Notes: generated by a model not told the origin, from the sequence alone. Counted from the first letter of the stretch, positions 21,446 to 32,349 are shown. The stretch: 64,000 nucleotides of DNA from JBDWFY01 sp964291365 (GCA_964291365.2 OZ219985.1:62001-126000); one strand, 5' to 3'. Numbers and translations: made by a program.

Positions 21446-22043
21446 GAGAAAACTGCATCGCTGTAAGAAATTTGTAGTCTCTAAATGGATGCTTAGACAA
21501 ATTTTGTGTTTCACCTACGTTATAATTGCATCAGCAAAATTCATGGTATATTGTTTGATGCTAGAAGAATACAACACAGATACTATATTATGAGGGGTTT
21601 TCTGTTTCTATTATGTCAATTGAGCTAGCGATACGCTGATATAGGTACAATAAGTAGAAAATAGTTCTCAATCATCAATGTATAAGTGTGTGTAACTATC
21701 TGTCCTTGCTAACTAGCTATGAATAATTATCTGAGCCAAAAGAGCACCATTTTTATTTACGATCCCCCTGCATCCATATGTACATAATACTTTATTCCAA
21801 TTTTGGCTACGTACAAGCCCACACATTGTGCTGTCCAGTGAATGCTGGGGACTTAAAGCTATATACAAGTCATGTCTAAAAATGTATCTAGCAACTAAAT
21901 CAGCACCTGCAGGAGGCTAAATGAATTTTAGAATCAGCAATGAGAGCATGTGACCTAATTCCAATGAATTTAGTATGCTTAGGGTTAACTAAAAACATAG
22001 CATCTATCAATAGTTTGTTTTTTTTAAGACATTGAGGAACACA
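21446..22043. other. Gap between Pmp-like and lectin genes (copy A)
   Basis: No gene recognised. It probably contains the 3' UTR of the Pmp-like gene and the lectin promoter. Relative to copy B (61,425-62,032), a TA at 21,646 is replaced by TAGCTA at 61,631 in B. Confidence 0.5.
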
Positions 22044-22996
22044 ATGAAGCTATTTGTGTCTCTTCTTGTTTATGTGTACCTTATACAAGCTTATCCAGCT
22101 CAGCTCTATCGATCTCCCCTGTTTGGTGGGAGTGATATGGGACCCAACTTTGATGACCGAGCCTATTCCATGGCACCAAAGGTGATCGGATTCACAAGGC
22201 TGTTGATCCGAAGCAGTGCAAATGGCGTAAAAGAACTGGGATGCCTATTGTACGAATTGAAGGAGAATTGGTGGGAAATACTTCTCAACAATACTTGACC
22301 AGTCTTACATTGTATGTGAGGTATCCTGAAGATCTTAAACTTGGAAAATATGGTCCATTTGGGAGCCCTAGCTCAGGCAAGAACCAGTTCAGCTTTGTGG
22401 GTGTGATTCTGGGCCTATTGGGACAGAGCAGTGAACAGCTGGATGCAATAGGCTTTGATATTGACACTACTCCTTACTCTCCCGCACTCCCCTATTATAA
22501 GAAAACTTCTGTTGAAGGAGCTGATATAGGTAAACTAGTTGATGATGAAATAGCTTCACTCTCACCAGTAAAAATCACAACCTTGACTATACAATACAGC
22601 AGCTGGATAGAAGGTATTGAGACTACTTATGTTCTTCGTAATGGCACAATGGTGGTGAAAGGTCACGGTGTATTTAACTCCTGGACCACCACCTCTAAAC
22701 CATTCTTGCGTGACAAACTAAGTGATGAAGATAATACCAAGTCTACATCAGAGGATGCTGTAATTCATTTTGCTGATGATGAGTGGATGTTTAGCATTGA
22801 CATTGGTACAGAAGATGGAAAAGGACCAATCAATTCTGTAATGATTACGACATGAAACTCCGAGGGGATGAGAAAAACCTGTGGCCCCTATGAAGCATCA
22901 CTTGGTTCAGAAATAACTGTTACCATTGAGGGAGCTATTGTAGGTTTTTATGGATATGAAAGTGAAAAAATAAATGCACTTGGATTTTATCTCTAA
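22044..22996 (+). pseudogene. Double-jacalin secreted lectin, broken copy (copy A)
   Basis: Begins MKLFVSLLVYVYLIQAYPAQ (signal peptide) and SPLFGGSDMGPNFDDRAYSM, as in copy B. A net 94-nt deletion near 22,233 removes the centre of the first jacalin domain and shifts the frame. Later a CGA in copy B is TGA here (22,853-22,855), a C-to-T change at CpG. The remainder to TAA at 22,996 is recognisable. The two independent lesions support loss of function of this copy or allele. Confidence 0.85.
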
Positions 22997-23267
22997 AATT
23001 AATTAGCTATAGCTAATGATGCTGCATAAGGTATGAAGTGAAGCGTATAATTTTTGTATTACTATCAGTAAATTTGCACAACATGTACACAAGGTACGTG
23101 ATCACCCATTCAAACAACAGATGTGATCTAATTATCCCTACCACTCTTGTTTGTGTATTTTTTGGCCCTGCCTTCCCTATTAGCATTTGCAATTATTATA
23201 GCTGCTTTTTAGACTTGTATAATGATGTACATAGGTCCACAGAAACTATTTTCAATATTATCAGTAG

Positions 23268-23481
23268 CAGTGGCGTAGCTACACCAGGGCCTACCAGGGC
23301 ACTGGCCCTGGTAAAATTTGTCTGTTCCCTAGTAAAACTCCTCAATAGCCAGGCATAAACATGATTTTGGCTACTATTACAACACTAAAATAGCACAGAG
23401 TCTATGGATGTATTGCCATTCTACTACTTGAACTTAGTGTACAAGTGCCCAGGTGTCTCCACAATTCTGGGTATGCCACTG
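23268..23481. mobile_element. hAT-type MITE with 8-bp TSD, only in copy A
   Basis: 214 bp with ends CAGTGGCGTA and, complemented, CAGTGGCATA. It is flanked by ATCAGTAG at 23,260-23,267 and 23,482-23,489, an 8-bp target duplication as made by hAT transposases. Copy B has the empty site with a single ATCAGTAG at 63,316-63,323. The interior contains palindromic CCAGGGCC/GGCCCTGG blocks and no coding capacity. Confidence 0.88.
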
Positions 23482-23659
23482 ATCAGTAGTGGCTGATTTG
23501 ATGTTTAACAACTGTTGAAATGGAACAATATGACATTGTAATACTTGTGCCATATCCTTGTCCATCCCAGAGAGGATTAGTTGGATGGAAAGTTTGGCTG
23601 TAGGTAGTGTAATGATAAACTAAATTTCGCAGTATATGTAATGGTAGCTAATTAAACTG

Positions 23660-25365
23660 TATGATGTATACAGTGGGAGAAGGTGTGTGGTTGAACTGAA
23701 GCTACACAGGCCTCTATGCTTCATAAAGTATAAGTAAACATGTCATACAACACTGTATACCACTGTAAAAAAGAAAGGATTGTTTTGACCAATCATAGTT
23801 TGGTCATCTCAGTTGCATTCAAAATCATTGGGTAAGGTATCCAAAACTTGTATCTGCACACAAACTTAGCCACTCATCTAGATAATGGCCATTAGCTTAT
23901 TAAGCTGTTTACCTTTTGGAATGTGGAGTAGATAGCAGAAATTCTGAGAGCTTAATGATGCTAAAATTGAGTCATACAAGTGACATAACCAACATGGGTC
24001 AAATTAACTTATTTTTTACAGTGAATGTAATATTATACTTCATAATATAATTATTAAGTAAGCATGTCATATGACAATGTTGTACTCTCAAAATCCGTCC
24101 TAGTGCATGTTGATGTATACAGTGGGAGAAGGTGTGGTTGAACTGAAGCTACATAGGCCTCTTTACTTCATAGAGTATATTAAATAAATGTGATAGTTAG
24201 ACACAGTTTAGGAGGTTTCTACGGGATTTAGAAGACTGATGGGCTCTAAGTAGAATCCCGAGGGAAGCGAGGGTTCTACAGAGCCCTAAGGTCTTCTAAA
24301 TTACATAGAAACTGACTAAACGGTGTCTAGCATCTTTAGATCCTAGCAACAATGCCTAAAGCTTGATAAATAAACTGCTGCTTAGCAACAAACCTAACCA
24401 TAAGCAAAACTTTTACATGATTTTCTACAGAGCTTACATGATTTTCTATGAAGGATAGATACTTCAATCTAACCAATCAGATCACAGTATTTGTTACAAG
24501 TAGGTCTAAAACACTGTATACCACTATAAAAAAGAAAGGATTGTTTTGACCAATCATAGTTTGGTCATCTCAGTTGCACTCAAAATTGTTGTAAATCATT
24601 GAGTAAGGTATCCAAAACTTGTATCAGCACACAAATTTAGCCACTCATCTAGATAATGGCCATTAGCTGATTAAGCTGTTTACCTTTTGGAATGTGGAGT
24701 AGATAGCAGAAATTCTGAGAGTTTAATGATGCTAGAATGGAGTCATACAACTGACATAACCAACATGGGTCAATGTAATATTATGAATCATAGTATAATT
24801 ACTAAGTAAGCATGTCATATGACAATGTTGTACTCTCAAAATCCATCCTAGTGCATGTTGATGTATACAGTGGGAGAAGGTGTGTGGTTGAACTGAAGCT
24901 ACATAGGCCTCTATGCTTAATAGAGTAAACATATCATACGACACTGTTACAGTAGTACTCCTCTAATCCATCGTAGTGTTGAAATCCATCATAATATGAT
25001 GCGTACAGTGGGAGAAGGAGTAGGAGTGCTTGGTGGAACTGAAGCTACATAGGTCTCAGAGTCTATGCTTCATAGAATAAAATATAGTAAACATTGTAGT
25101 ACTCCTCCAAAATGAAATTACTCATGCTTATTGTATCCATGGCAGATGCAATAGCAAAAAAAAAAAAAAAAAAAATATGACTGATCTATAGGGAACCAAA
25201 TGGCTACATAGGCCTCTACGTTTCATAGAATGATAAATACATGTATGTAAGCATGTAATACTCCTCTAAATCCATCCTAGTGTTGAAATCCACTATATGA
25301 CATGTACAGTAGGAGGAGTAGGAGTGCTTGGTGGAACTGAAGCTATGTAGGCCTCAATGCTTCAT
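23660..25365. repeat. Degenerate repeat cluster with a GTATACAGTGGGAGAAGG core
   Basis: Units containing GTATACAGTGGGAGAAGG, GAACTGAAGCTACATAGG and a TGCTTCATAGA tail occur near 23,665, 24,112, 24,862, 25,005 and 25,300. Within this, a block of about 420 bp is directly repeated (23,749-24,176 and 24,510-24,930), sharing GAAAGGATTGTTTTGACCAA and CATAACCAACATGGGTCAA. No gene is present. An A run of about 20 lies at 25,157. Confidence 0.75.
24200..24327. mobile_element. 128-bp TA-flanked fold-back MITE
   Basis: Arms starting GACACAGTTTAG and (complement) GACACCGTTTAG extend about 50 bp with mismatches (shared GTTTCTA and ATTTAGAAGAC). TA flanks both sides (24,198-24,199 and 24,328-24,329). It sits between the two 420-bp direct repeats described above. 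Confidence 0.6.
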
Positions 25366-25468
25366 AGAAAAAAAAATTTAGTACCCGATAAACATAACAT
25401 GTTTATTGTATGCATGGCAGATGCAAAAAACAAAGTGTGACTGATCTAGGGTCTGGAACCAAACTGTC

Positions 25469-25476
25469 TATAAAAG
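25469..25476 (+). promoter_or_regulatory. TATA box of the central Pmp-like gene
   Basis: A canonical TATAAAAG lies 31 bp before the ATG at 25,508. This predicts a very short 5' leader, with transcription starting about 25-30 bp downstream of the box. Confidence 0.5.
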
Positions 25477-25507
25477 GATTAGCTAGTTATAGCTAATCTC
25501 ATGAATA

Positions 25508-27597
25508 ATGAAAGAAAAAATCATGATCGAGAATTATTATACTATCTTCTTTTATCTGCTGTTAGCGTTGACTTCTCAGCATCTGCCAACCACAGCCGGA
25601 GTGGTCTACTATGTCAAACCAACTGAACCCTGTCCTCATAACAGCAGCTGTCCATCCAATGTCACCTGTCACATAATGGACCACTATGCCAGCAACAGTA
25701 GCCACTACTTCTCACCAGACCATGTCAATGTCACACTCTACTTCATGTGTGGAGTCCATAACTGCACCAAGCATATGGAGGTACGTGATCTTCAATCATT
25801 TGCTATGATAGGCACAGCAGGGAGACAGCTTGTTATCATCAATATGCCAACAGCAACTGAAATCCCAAATGATCCTGAAAGTATTGGTAACCGTACCTAC
25901 ATATTTACCAGTGTTAGCAATGTAAGAATCATAAATGCTACAATTTACTTCATATCAATTAGTTTTGTAGGGAAAAATTGTATCTTTGAAGCCAAGCATG
26001 TCGATTATCATGGTTACATAGGGTCACTGTCACCCATGGTGTCGGTCATCAATATTACTGGTTCTGAAGCTACACTAAAAGATTGTACATTTCAAAATAA
26101 TTGCTTTATTAGACTTCAGTCACAAGGCACGGTCACTATCAGTGATAGTATATTTCATTCATACAATCATGTTGTGCACTCAGCTATTGCTGTGGATAAC
26201 AGTACACTTAAGTTGTCAGGAACTGTTTCTTTCATTAACAACACAGTTGGCAGTATTCAGTATGGTTCAGTTTGTGGTGGAGCAATTTTGTTCAGTTCTG
26301 GTTACAGTACTTATAAAAATGTTCCTATCTCTGCTTTTAATATCTCAGCTAGAGCTAATGTGAGTTTCATCAACAATTCAGCAACATCTTGTGGTGGAGC
26401 GCTTTATCTGAGATCCACAGCAATGAGTATTAATAGTGATGTGAACATGACACTTACACACAATCATGTTGCAACACCATCATATTATTCTGTTGGAATT
26501 GGTGGAGCCATGTTCATCAAACAAAGTACTGCCACTGTAAAAACAGGTGTACTGTTATTAATTACTAGAAATAATGCTTATCGGGGTGGGGCTATCTATC
26601 TACAAGAGAGCAGCATTTTCTTAAGTGGGCATAATGAAGTTTTGTTTGCAAATAATACTGCTCACGTTGGAGGTGGTGCTATCTATATGAATAGTCAGGA
26701 TAACATATCTGTTGATGCACACTCAAAATTGATGTTTCACAACAACTCCGCTAATCAGGGAGGTGCAATTTTTTTTACAAGTTCAAGGAATTATAATAGT
26801 CGGTAGTGACTCACTTATTAACTTTAGCTACAATTTTGCAAATAATTATGGTGGAGCTATTTATGTTGACGACCAGAGATGCCTTTTCAACTTTAGTGAC
26901 TACTCTAGCAAGGTGTTGTTTAAAGAAAATTCAGCAAATGAAAGTGTAGGTAATCATATCTATGGAGCAAGTATCATATCATGCATGAACTCTCTATGTT
27001 ACAAAGATATAGTCAGCTACACACCAAACATAACCAACAGCCTTTCACCAGTATCATCTTCACCAATGAGAGCATGTGTTTGTGATACAAATGGTAAACC
27101 ACAGTGTGTTGGACTCTCTTTAAATCAATATAAAGTTTACCGTGGGGAAGATTTTAATATTTCCATTGCTTTAGTTGGTTATGATTTCGGAGTAACAATT
27201 GGAGCCATAAGCGCTGGATTTCTGCCATCAAAAGGATCTGGTACACCATCAGTGCATCCTAGTCAGTATCATCAGCTAATTGATAGTAGCAGATGGTGCT
27301 CAAACATTACTTACAGCATATGCTCCAAGAATATCTTTGAAACATTATATCTATACACATCAGAAGTGAATAATTTAGATGGGATGATAAAATGTTATAA
27401 CTCTACCAAAAAAGATGTGGTAATATAGACCTCTTCAAAATACCAGTGATCATAAATATCACTTTACTCAATGGCTGCCCACCAGGATTCCTTCTTTCTC
27501 TCCAAGATTGACCTTACAGCTGCAACTGTTACCCTGTCTTGCAAAGCATGCGCAACAGCTTACGGCTGCTTTGCCCTTGGAATTTGTGCTTCTATAT
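25508..27597 (+). pseudogene. Pmp-like GGxIY-repeat surface protein, frameshifted and truncated
   Basis: Starts MKEKIMIENYYTIFFYLLLA (signal peptide), then VVYYVKPTEPCPHNSSCPSN and a Cys-containing N-terminal domain (residues about 28-120), followed by the repeat array (GGAILF, GGALYL, GGAMF, GGAIYL, GGGAIYM, GGAIFF). The frame shifts near 26,800 and resumes with YGGAIYVDDQR. It shifts again at about 27,425, where two extra bases precede DLFKIPVIINITLLNGCPPG; a TGA follows at LLSLQD. Homology ends where a MULE MITE inserted at 27,598. The multi-pass membrane part seen in the copy B gene is absent downstream. It shows what the missing 5' part of the other two genes might look like. Confidence 0.78.
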
Positions 27598-28017
27598 TAG
27601 CCTCGTCCCCAGGCCCATTCCCAGCTTTTCAATGTTACACGCTGAAAAGCGGGAGGGCCTGGTACGCGAAATCACGTGCGTGACGCGATCACAGCGCAAT
27701 GCCGCGTTAGCAAAAGGTCGCCTCTGGAAGCTGCCCATTTTGAGCTACAGAATTTGAAAGGAAGGTTTATTAGTACGTTAAACGCTAGTTAAATGATCGT
27801 ACTACAATCGCCTGTACGCTTTAGCGCCTTACCTATGATCCACTACGAACAGGAGAGCTCACAAAACTGCTGACCTTTGGCTCGCCCACGCGCAATTAAG
27901 TTCTTTCTACTGTCTTTCTACGGGCTAAGCCGCGCACGTGATTTCGCGTACCAGGCCCTCTCCCGCTTTTCAGCGTGCAACATTGAAAAGCTGGGAATGG
28001 GCCTGGGGACGAGGCTA
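27598..28017. mobile_element. 420-bp MULE-type MITE, 9-bp TSD
   Basis: Ends TAGCCTCGTCCCCAGGCCCA and its complement extend about 85-95 bp each. Flanks CTTCTATAT at 27,589-27,597 and 28,018-28,026 are a perfect 9-bp target duplication. The termini share TAGYCTCG with the 479-bp MITE at 3030 and are the long version of the 84-bp element at 4365. It interrupts the 3' end of the central Pmp-like gene. Confidence 0.87.
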
Positions 28018-28026
28018 CTTCTATAT

Positions 28027-29097
28027 TGCATACAAACCTCGGGAGTCGGTTAATAACTATTACTTGCCAGTCATGTACAACAAAACTTGATACTCCATGT
28101 GGACACATGCCATGGCATAATCGTCTAAGCCTACTCCCTTCTCATATGTGCATGTATTCATGATCACCTTTGTCAGTTATTCCTTGCTACCGATCTTTAG
28201 ATCCTTTAGCTGTACATTTGTTAAAGGATGAATACAAGTCATCAAGAGAGACGTGTATGTACGGTTGCAAAGCCAAGAGTGTAGCGTATAATATATATTC
28301 ATATGATTGAGATTGTATATATACATGTACATAGAATAACGTAGATATATAGCAGATGTTGCATATCAGTGCATCTTCGTGCTTAATTATGACTTGCTTT
28401 TCTATTCAAGTCTAGTCAATCTAAGATAGCTAACTCATCAGTTGAACAATGAGTCCAATCAACGTAACAGTTTCTAGCGAGTGTGATTGAATTATAACCT
28501 TCAGCTCAGTAGCAACTGTTATAGAGTCACAGGCAGTAGCCATAGTAATGTTTAATTATTATGCGCACAATAACCCCAGTGCACCTTATGCATGCATATT
28601 ATCAAGAATACTGTACTCTTGATAGTATGCATAGCTATCTGGCTATAGACAGTATGTCTGGTATATAGCCTAACCTCCGACGTGGATGGTTGTTCTATAT
28701 TATTGTAATTACTGTACGATGCATTGTGTGATCTACTTCCTGTTTATTCTCTAGCCTCTAGTAGGAATTGCTGACAGTGAAGTACATCATAACACCAATG
28801 ACAATCAAATTTGCTTTATTAGTCCTTACTATATTAGCATTATTGTTCCGATCCTCAGACATGATGGGCTGTCAATTTTGAGATGTGCCAGAGATATTGG
28901 TCTGTGTGCACACTCTGCACTTATATAGTCATTATATTATTTTAGACCATGCATGACCTATTCACTTATTACTATAGTATATACAATGCATAATTATTTT
29001 AGAATAATGGTTTTATAGTACAATTTTAATATGGTTCATACCCTATATCCTGATACTATATCTGGTTTAACCTGATATTCACGTCACTCATGCATTG
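28027..29097. other. Intergenic, no gene recognised
   Basis: AT-rich and without credible coding frames. A small hairpin (ATGCATATTATCAAGA with near-complement TCTTGATAGTATGCAT) lies around 28,590-28,630. Confidence 0.5.
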
Positions 29098-29308
29098 CAG
29101 TGGCGGGTTTAAGGGGGGGGGGGCCTGAGGGGGCACAGGCCCACCCTGTTATTGGGCCTCTGTTGGTCACATGCTAACATTTGCACCTACATGTATGCAA
29201 GAATTTCTAACTCAATTCTGTGGAGTTCATTTATACTGAAAATTTAGTGCTTTAATCTTGATTTGGAGACTCAGGCCTCCTCTGTAAATAAACCTAAAAT
29301 CGCCACTG
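29098..29308. mobile_element. hAT-type MITE with 8-bp TSD
   Basis: 211 bp with ends CAGTGGCGGGTTTAAG and, complemented, CAGTGGCGATTTTAGG. Both flanks read ATGCATTG (29,090-29,097 and 29,309-29,316). It shares CAGTGGCG with the MITE at 23,268. A G run and GGGCCT boxes lie near the left end. Confidence 0.88.
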
Positions 29309-29417
29309 ATGCATTGTAGTATCAACCACTCTATCAAGATAACTGAACTTCATTGTCATAAACATGCATTCTTGACTATATAGGTCATACACAAGTCATT
29401 CTCAACAAACTCTAGGC

Positions 29418-29560
29418 CACAACCTTACATTTCCGGTGTGATAGCTCAATCACCCACAACCTCACATTTCCGGCGTGATCCTCTACCGATTGAGCTATCA
29501 CACCGGAAATGTGAGGTTGTGGGTTCAATTCCCACTCAAGTCCTGAGATTTTTTTTCCCA
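29418..29560. repeat. tRNA-derived (SINE-like) sequence folded into a palindrome
   Basis: On -, TAGCTCAATCGGTAGAGG resembles a tRNA A box. On +, GTTGTGGGTTCAATTCCCAC contains a B-box-like GGTTCAATTCC. The segment ACATTTCCGGTGTGATAGCT (29,427 on) is repeated in reverse complement at 29,488-29,512, so the tRNA-like head exists as two facing halves. It does not form one intact tRNA gene. Confidence 0.55.
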
Positions 29561-29784
29561 TGACAAAATGTCAGGGCTTGAATACAAGTGCTACTGTTTG
29601 ATGAGTTGGGTCTAATGGCTAGAGCATCTAGCCGAGTGCCACAGGTGGCAGCATCGTCACCCAGGGGTGTTCCATAAGGGAAGCTTAAGATGTTACTTAT
29701 GCAGTCAAATCAACTCCATTGACAAGTACATTGCCGCAGATGAAATTATATTTTTACCAGCAAATCAAGAAGAAATTTATCACA

Positions 29785-30556
29785 ATGCTGTCACTTGGCA
29801 TTGGTATCCTATTGTTGGTAGCCAGCTCATCTGGAATAGCACTTCCAGAGTTTGATAGAGATATCAGAAGCTCCGAAACCAATGAATCAGACACAACCAC
29901 AGCCATTTGCTTCACACTTGAAAGGGTGTTATGTGGATGAGATGGTAGGGATGGAGAAGATGATCCTCAAGGTCCCCGAAGGGCCTCCAGGAGAACGTGG
30001 CGAAACTGGAAATACAGGTCCACCAGGTTCACCTGAAAAATTTAAATTCCTGGTGATGACGGATCCCTGGGTGCTCCGGGGAGAGATGGACAACAAGGAC
30101 CTAAGGGCTCTCCAAGACCAGTCAGGCCACCAGGACCTAGGAGTAGCTACTAGTGGAGGAGTGGTGTACACAAGGTGGGGAAAGAACTCCTGCCCAAGCA
30201 CTCCAGGAACTGAGGTGGTGTATGTAGGAAGAACGGGAGGAACTCCTTATGGACATACTGGTGGAGGTCCAAACCAACTCTGTATGCCACCTGATCCCCA
30301 GTACAGCAATTATAATCCAGGAATACGGGATTTTAACTACATGTATGGAGCAGAATATGAAGTGCCTGTAGGTTATATGTCTACAAAACAAAACCACGAT
30401 GCCACGTGTGCAGTATGCTTTGTTTCCACACATGAGACTGTATTAATGGTTCCCGCCAAAACTAGCTGCCTGACATCTTGGACCAAAGAGTACCAGGGAT
30501 ACCTCATGGCTGAATATAGAGGTAATAGTGGACATTCTACATTCATTGTGTGTTGA
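29785..30556 (+). pseudogene. Short-chain collagen (sponge C4-like), frameshifted
   Basis: ATG at 29,785 gives a signal peptide (MLSLGIGILLLVASSSG). A TGA follows LCG at about 29,938, and Gly-X-Y triplets are then spread over three frames: DGRDGED, EGPPGERGETGNTGPPGSP and PGDDGSLGAPGRDGQQGPKG. The C-terminal non-collagenous domain is open to 30,556: YTRWGKNSCPSTPGTEVVYV, LCMPPDPQYSNY, GAEYEVP, CAVCFVSTHETVLMVPAKTS, WTKEYQGYLMAEYRG. This arrangement matches the short-chain collagens known from sponges (extracellular matrix). Several frame changes in the triple-helix part make it a probable pseudogene, unless short exons or base errors explain them. Confidence 0.75.
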
Positions 30557-30635
30557 CAACACTTTTGAATCTGTTCCCGGCAGTCAAGACCACGCATATG
30601 CTTCAGATTTAGCATGTTGAAGCTGCATGCAGTGG

Positions 30636-31350
30636 CCTGCCTTGTCCCCCCTACGTGGATTACAAAGAGCTTACTTGTGCAGTTTGCACGAGATAGATAA
30701 CTAAGGACTCTAGCTAGCTATAATGTGACTGTATGTTTAATAACTTGAGTAGCTATAATAATATTGTAATTTCCTTTTGCTGAATTACCTTCACTATGAA
30801 TTGATATAGCTACTGAATTTGTGTATTCCATGATTCTTATAAAGCATGTTACATACTATACAGCGATCAAGCATGGTTATATCATTATCTTTCATGTGAT
30901 CATAGTATATTATCCTCAGTAGCAATTTACTTTTGTACTGATAATAAGTGAGACAATTCTATATAGTAACTAGATAGATTTTGGGTAGCTACTGAGCATT
31001 AACATAGTACTAATTCCTTTTGCATAATATTGCTTAATAGCTGAAGAAGGTCTATAAGGATCGAAACATCCTATTAGCTAAATTTTAGTTGTACTATTTC
31101 TTACATTGTAACCTTTCAGTGTTGATTTCATATCACAATTTGTGAAGGTAAAGGTCGTCAAAGGGAATGCTATCAGTAAGTAACCTGCCTTGTCCTCCTT
31201 ACATGGATTACAAAGAGCTTACTTGTGCAGTATGCACGAGATAGATAACTAAGGACTCTAGCTAGCTATCATGAATGTGACTGTATGTTTAATAACTTGG
31301 GTAGCTATAACAATGTTGTAATTTTCTCTTGCTGAATGCATATGGCCTTC
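30636..31350. repeat. Direct repeat of about 165 bp, two units
   Basis: 30,636-30,795 and 31,184-31,350 share CCTGCCTTGTCC, GATTACAAAGAGCTTACTTG and GATAGATAACTAAGGACTCT. The first unit starts 80 bp after the collagen stop codon, so the repeat may derive from its 3' UTR. No gene lies in between. Confidence 0.7.
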
Positions 31351-31402
31351 GATTCACTATAAATTGATATAGAACTTGTATGTTCCATTATTATTTGTAT
31401 AG

Positions 31403-31603
31403 GTAATCTGACATGAATTCGAGTGCAAATTGGGAAATAATTGCATAAGTTATGTATTCAGAGAAGGAAAGTAATTGCACGAGGTGAAGCCGAGTGCAAT
31501 CTATCCTTCATACTTGTGCCCTACCATCTTCCCTTTCAATATATCTTTCTAATACATAACGAATGCAATTATCCCAAAATTGCACGAGAATTCATGTGAT
31601 TAC
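31403..31603. mobile_element. 201-bp fold-back MITE
   Basis: The left arm GTAATCTGACATGAATTC...GTGCAAATTGGGA...ATAATTGCAT is matched by the complement of the right arm (GTAATCACATGAATTCTCGT, GTGCAATTTTGGGATAATTG). Possible TA target duplication inside GTAATC/GATTAC. Non-coding. Confidence 0.6.
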
Positions 31604-31952
31604 ATGTTAATCATATAGTACAGTCAGCCATGAAGCTATGAGGTAGCCATGCACGGTTGTAGTGAAGATACAAGTAAAGGTAACCACAAGAATGCTGCTG
31701 TATGGTCAAGGTTGGTAAGTGGTCGACTAGTTCGCAAGCAAGCGCGCTCTATAGCTGAAGTTCTGACCACGCCTCACTGACCTCCTCACTGAGTAGCTAG
31801 TACGAGTCCATCGCCGAGTTTTCGCTCGCTCGTTCTAGAGCGGTTCAGCTTTCTGACAGCAGCTTGAGACTGAGACGTATACACACAAGCGAAGACGAAG
31901 GGTCTAGCTCGATAGACTGCCACAAAGCTAGCCTTCCCTGTCAACGCCGTCC

Positions 31953-32349
31953 CGGTGGCGGATCCAGGGGTGGTGCCTAGGGTGCCTGGGCGCCACCCTA
32001 GGCTCCAAGTAGTCTGGCTCGCCAGACCAACCCCTTTCCCCTCGCGATTGGGGATGTGGCCCGCGAGACTAGGCTCCTTTTGATGGACCCAATTTCAGAC
32101 TGGCTTGACAGCTAGCTTAGGCACCACCCTTCAGCTAAGAAAATTAGTCTACCATGAATTTGGCTACTAAAACACCTGTTTGTGGGGATAGAAAGTCGAG
32201 ATTTTTGGCTGTTCAATAGTCTCGATCCCGTTCATGGCAATGATGTGGGCGTGGTTTCGATTAGGGGCGTGACCAAAAAATTTTGCGCGCGCTTTGCACG
32301 CGATTATTACTAAGAGCACCCCCTACTACGTTTTCAGGATCCGCAACTG
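31953..32349. mobile_element. hAT-like MITE with nested mini-MULE
   Basis: Left end CGGTGGCGGATCCAG and complemented right end CAGTTGCGGATCCTG resemble the CAGTGGCG ends of the other hAT MITEs. The flanks do not give a clean 8-bp duplication (only CGTCC is shared), so the ends are less secure. A 62-bp mini-MULE lies inside at 32,010-32,071 (TAGTCTGGCTCGCCAG ... GCCCGCGAGACTA) with flanks GGCTCCAAG and GGCTCCTTT. Confidence 0.5.

Larger units (their letters stand above)
1..23650 (+). repeat. Copy A of a ~40-kb-period direct duplication
   Basis: Everything from the left edge to about 23.65 kb recurs in the same order and orientation from 39,978. The offset drifts only from about 39,977 to 40,011, so the two copies differ mainly by substitutions and small indels. 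Clear copy differences are a 94-nt net deletion in the lectin of copy A, a 214-bp hAT MITE present only in A, a 4-nt insertion that breaks the Pmp-like exon of A, and different frameshifts in the MULE. The left end lies outside the window. A true tandem duplication and two unmerged haplotypes of a very heterozygous genome would look the same here. Confidence 0.95.

Noticed and set aside
25508..27597. Bacterial contamination suggested by Pmp-like repeats
   Set aside because: Introns, TATA box, N-glycosylation-rich sequence and adjacent animal-type transposons argue for a eukaryotic gene; the repeat type is also common in sponge proteins.
29431..29540. A functional tRNA gene
   Set aside because: A and B boxes are on opposite strands and no complete cloverleaf can be drawn.
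31041..31067. Hammerhead-ribozyme-like CTGAAGA...CGAAAC
   Set aside because: Core words resemble a hammerhead, but the enclosed stem II does not pair well and no flanking stems I and III were found.
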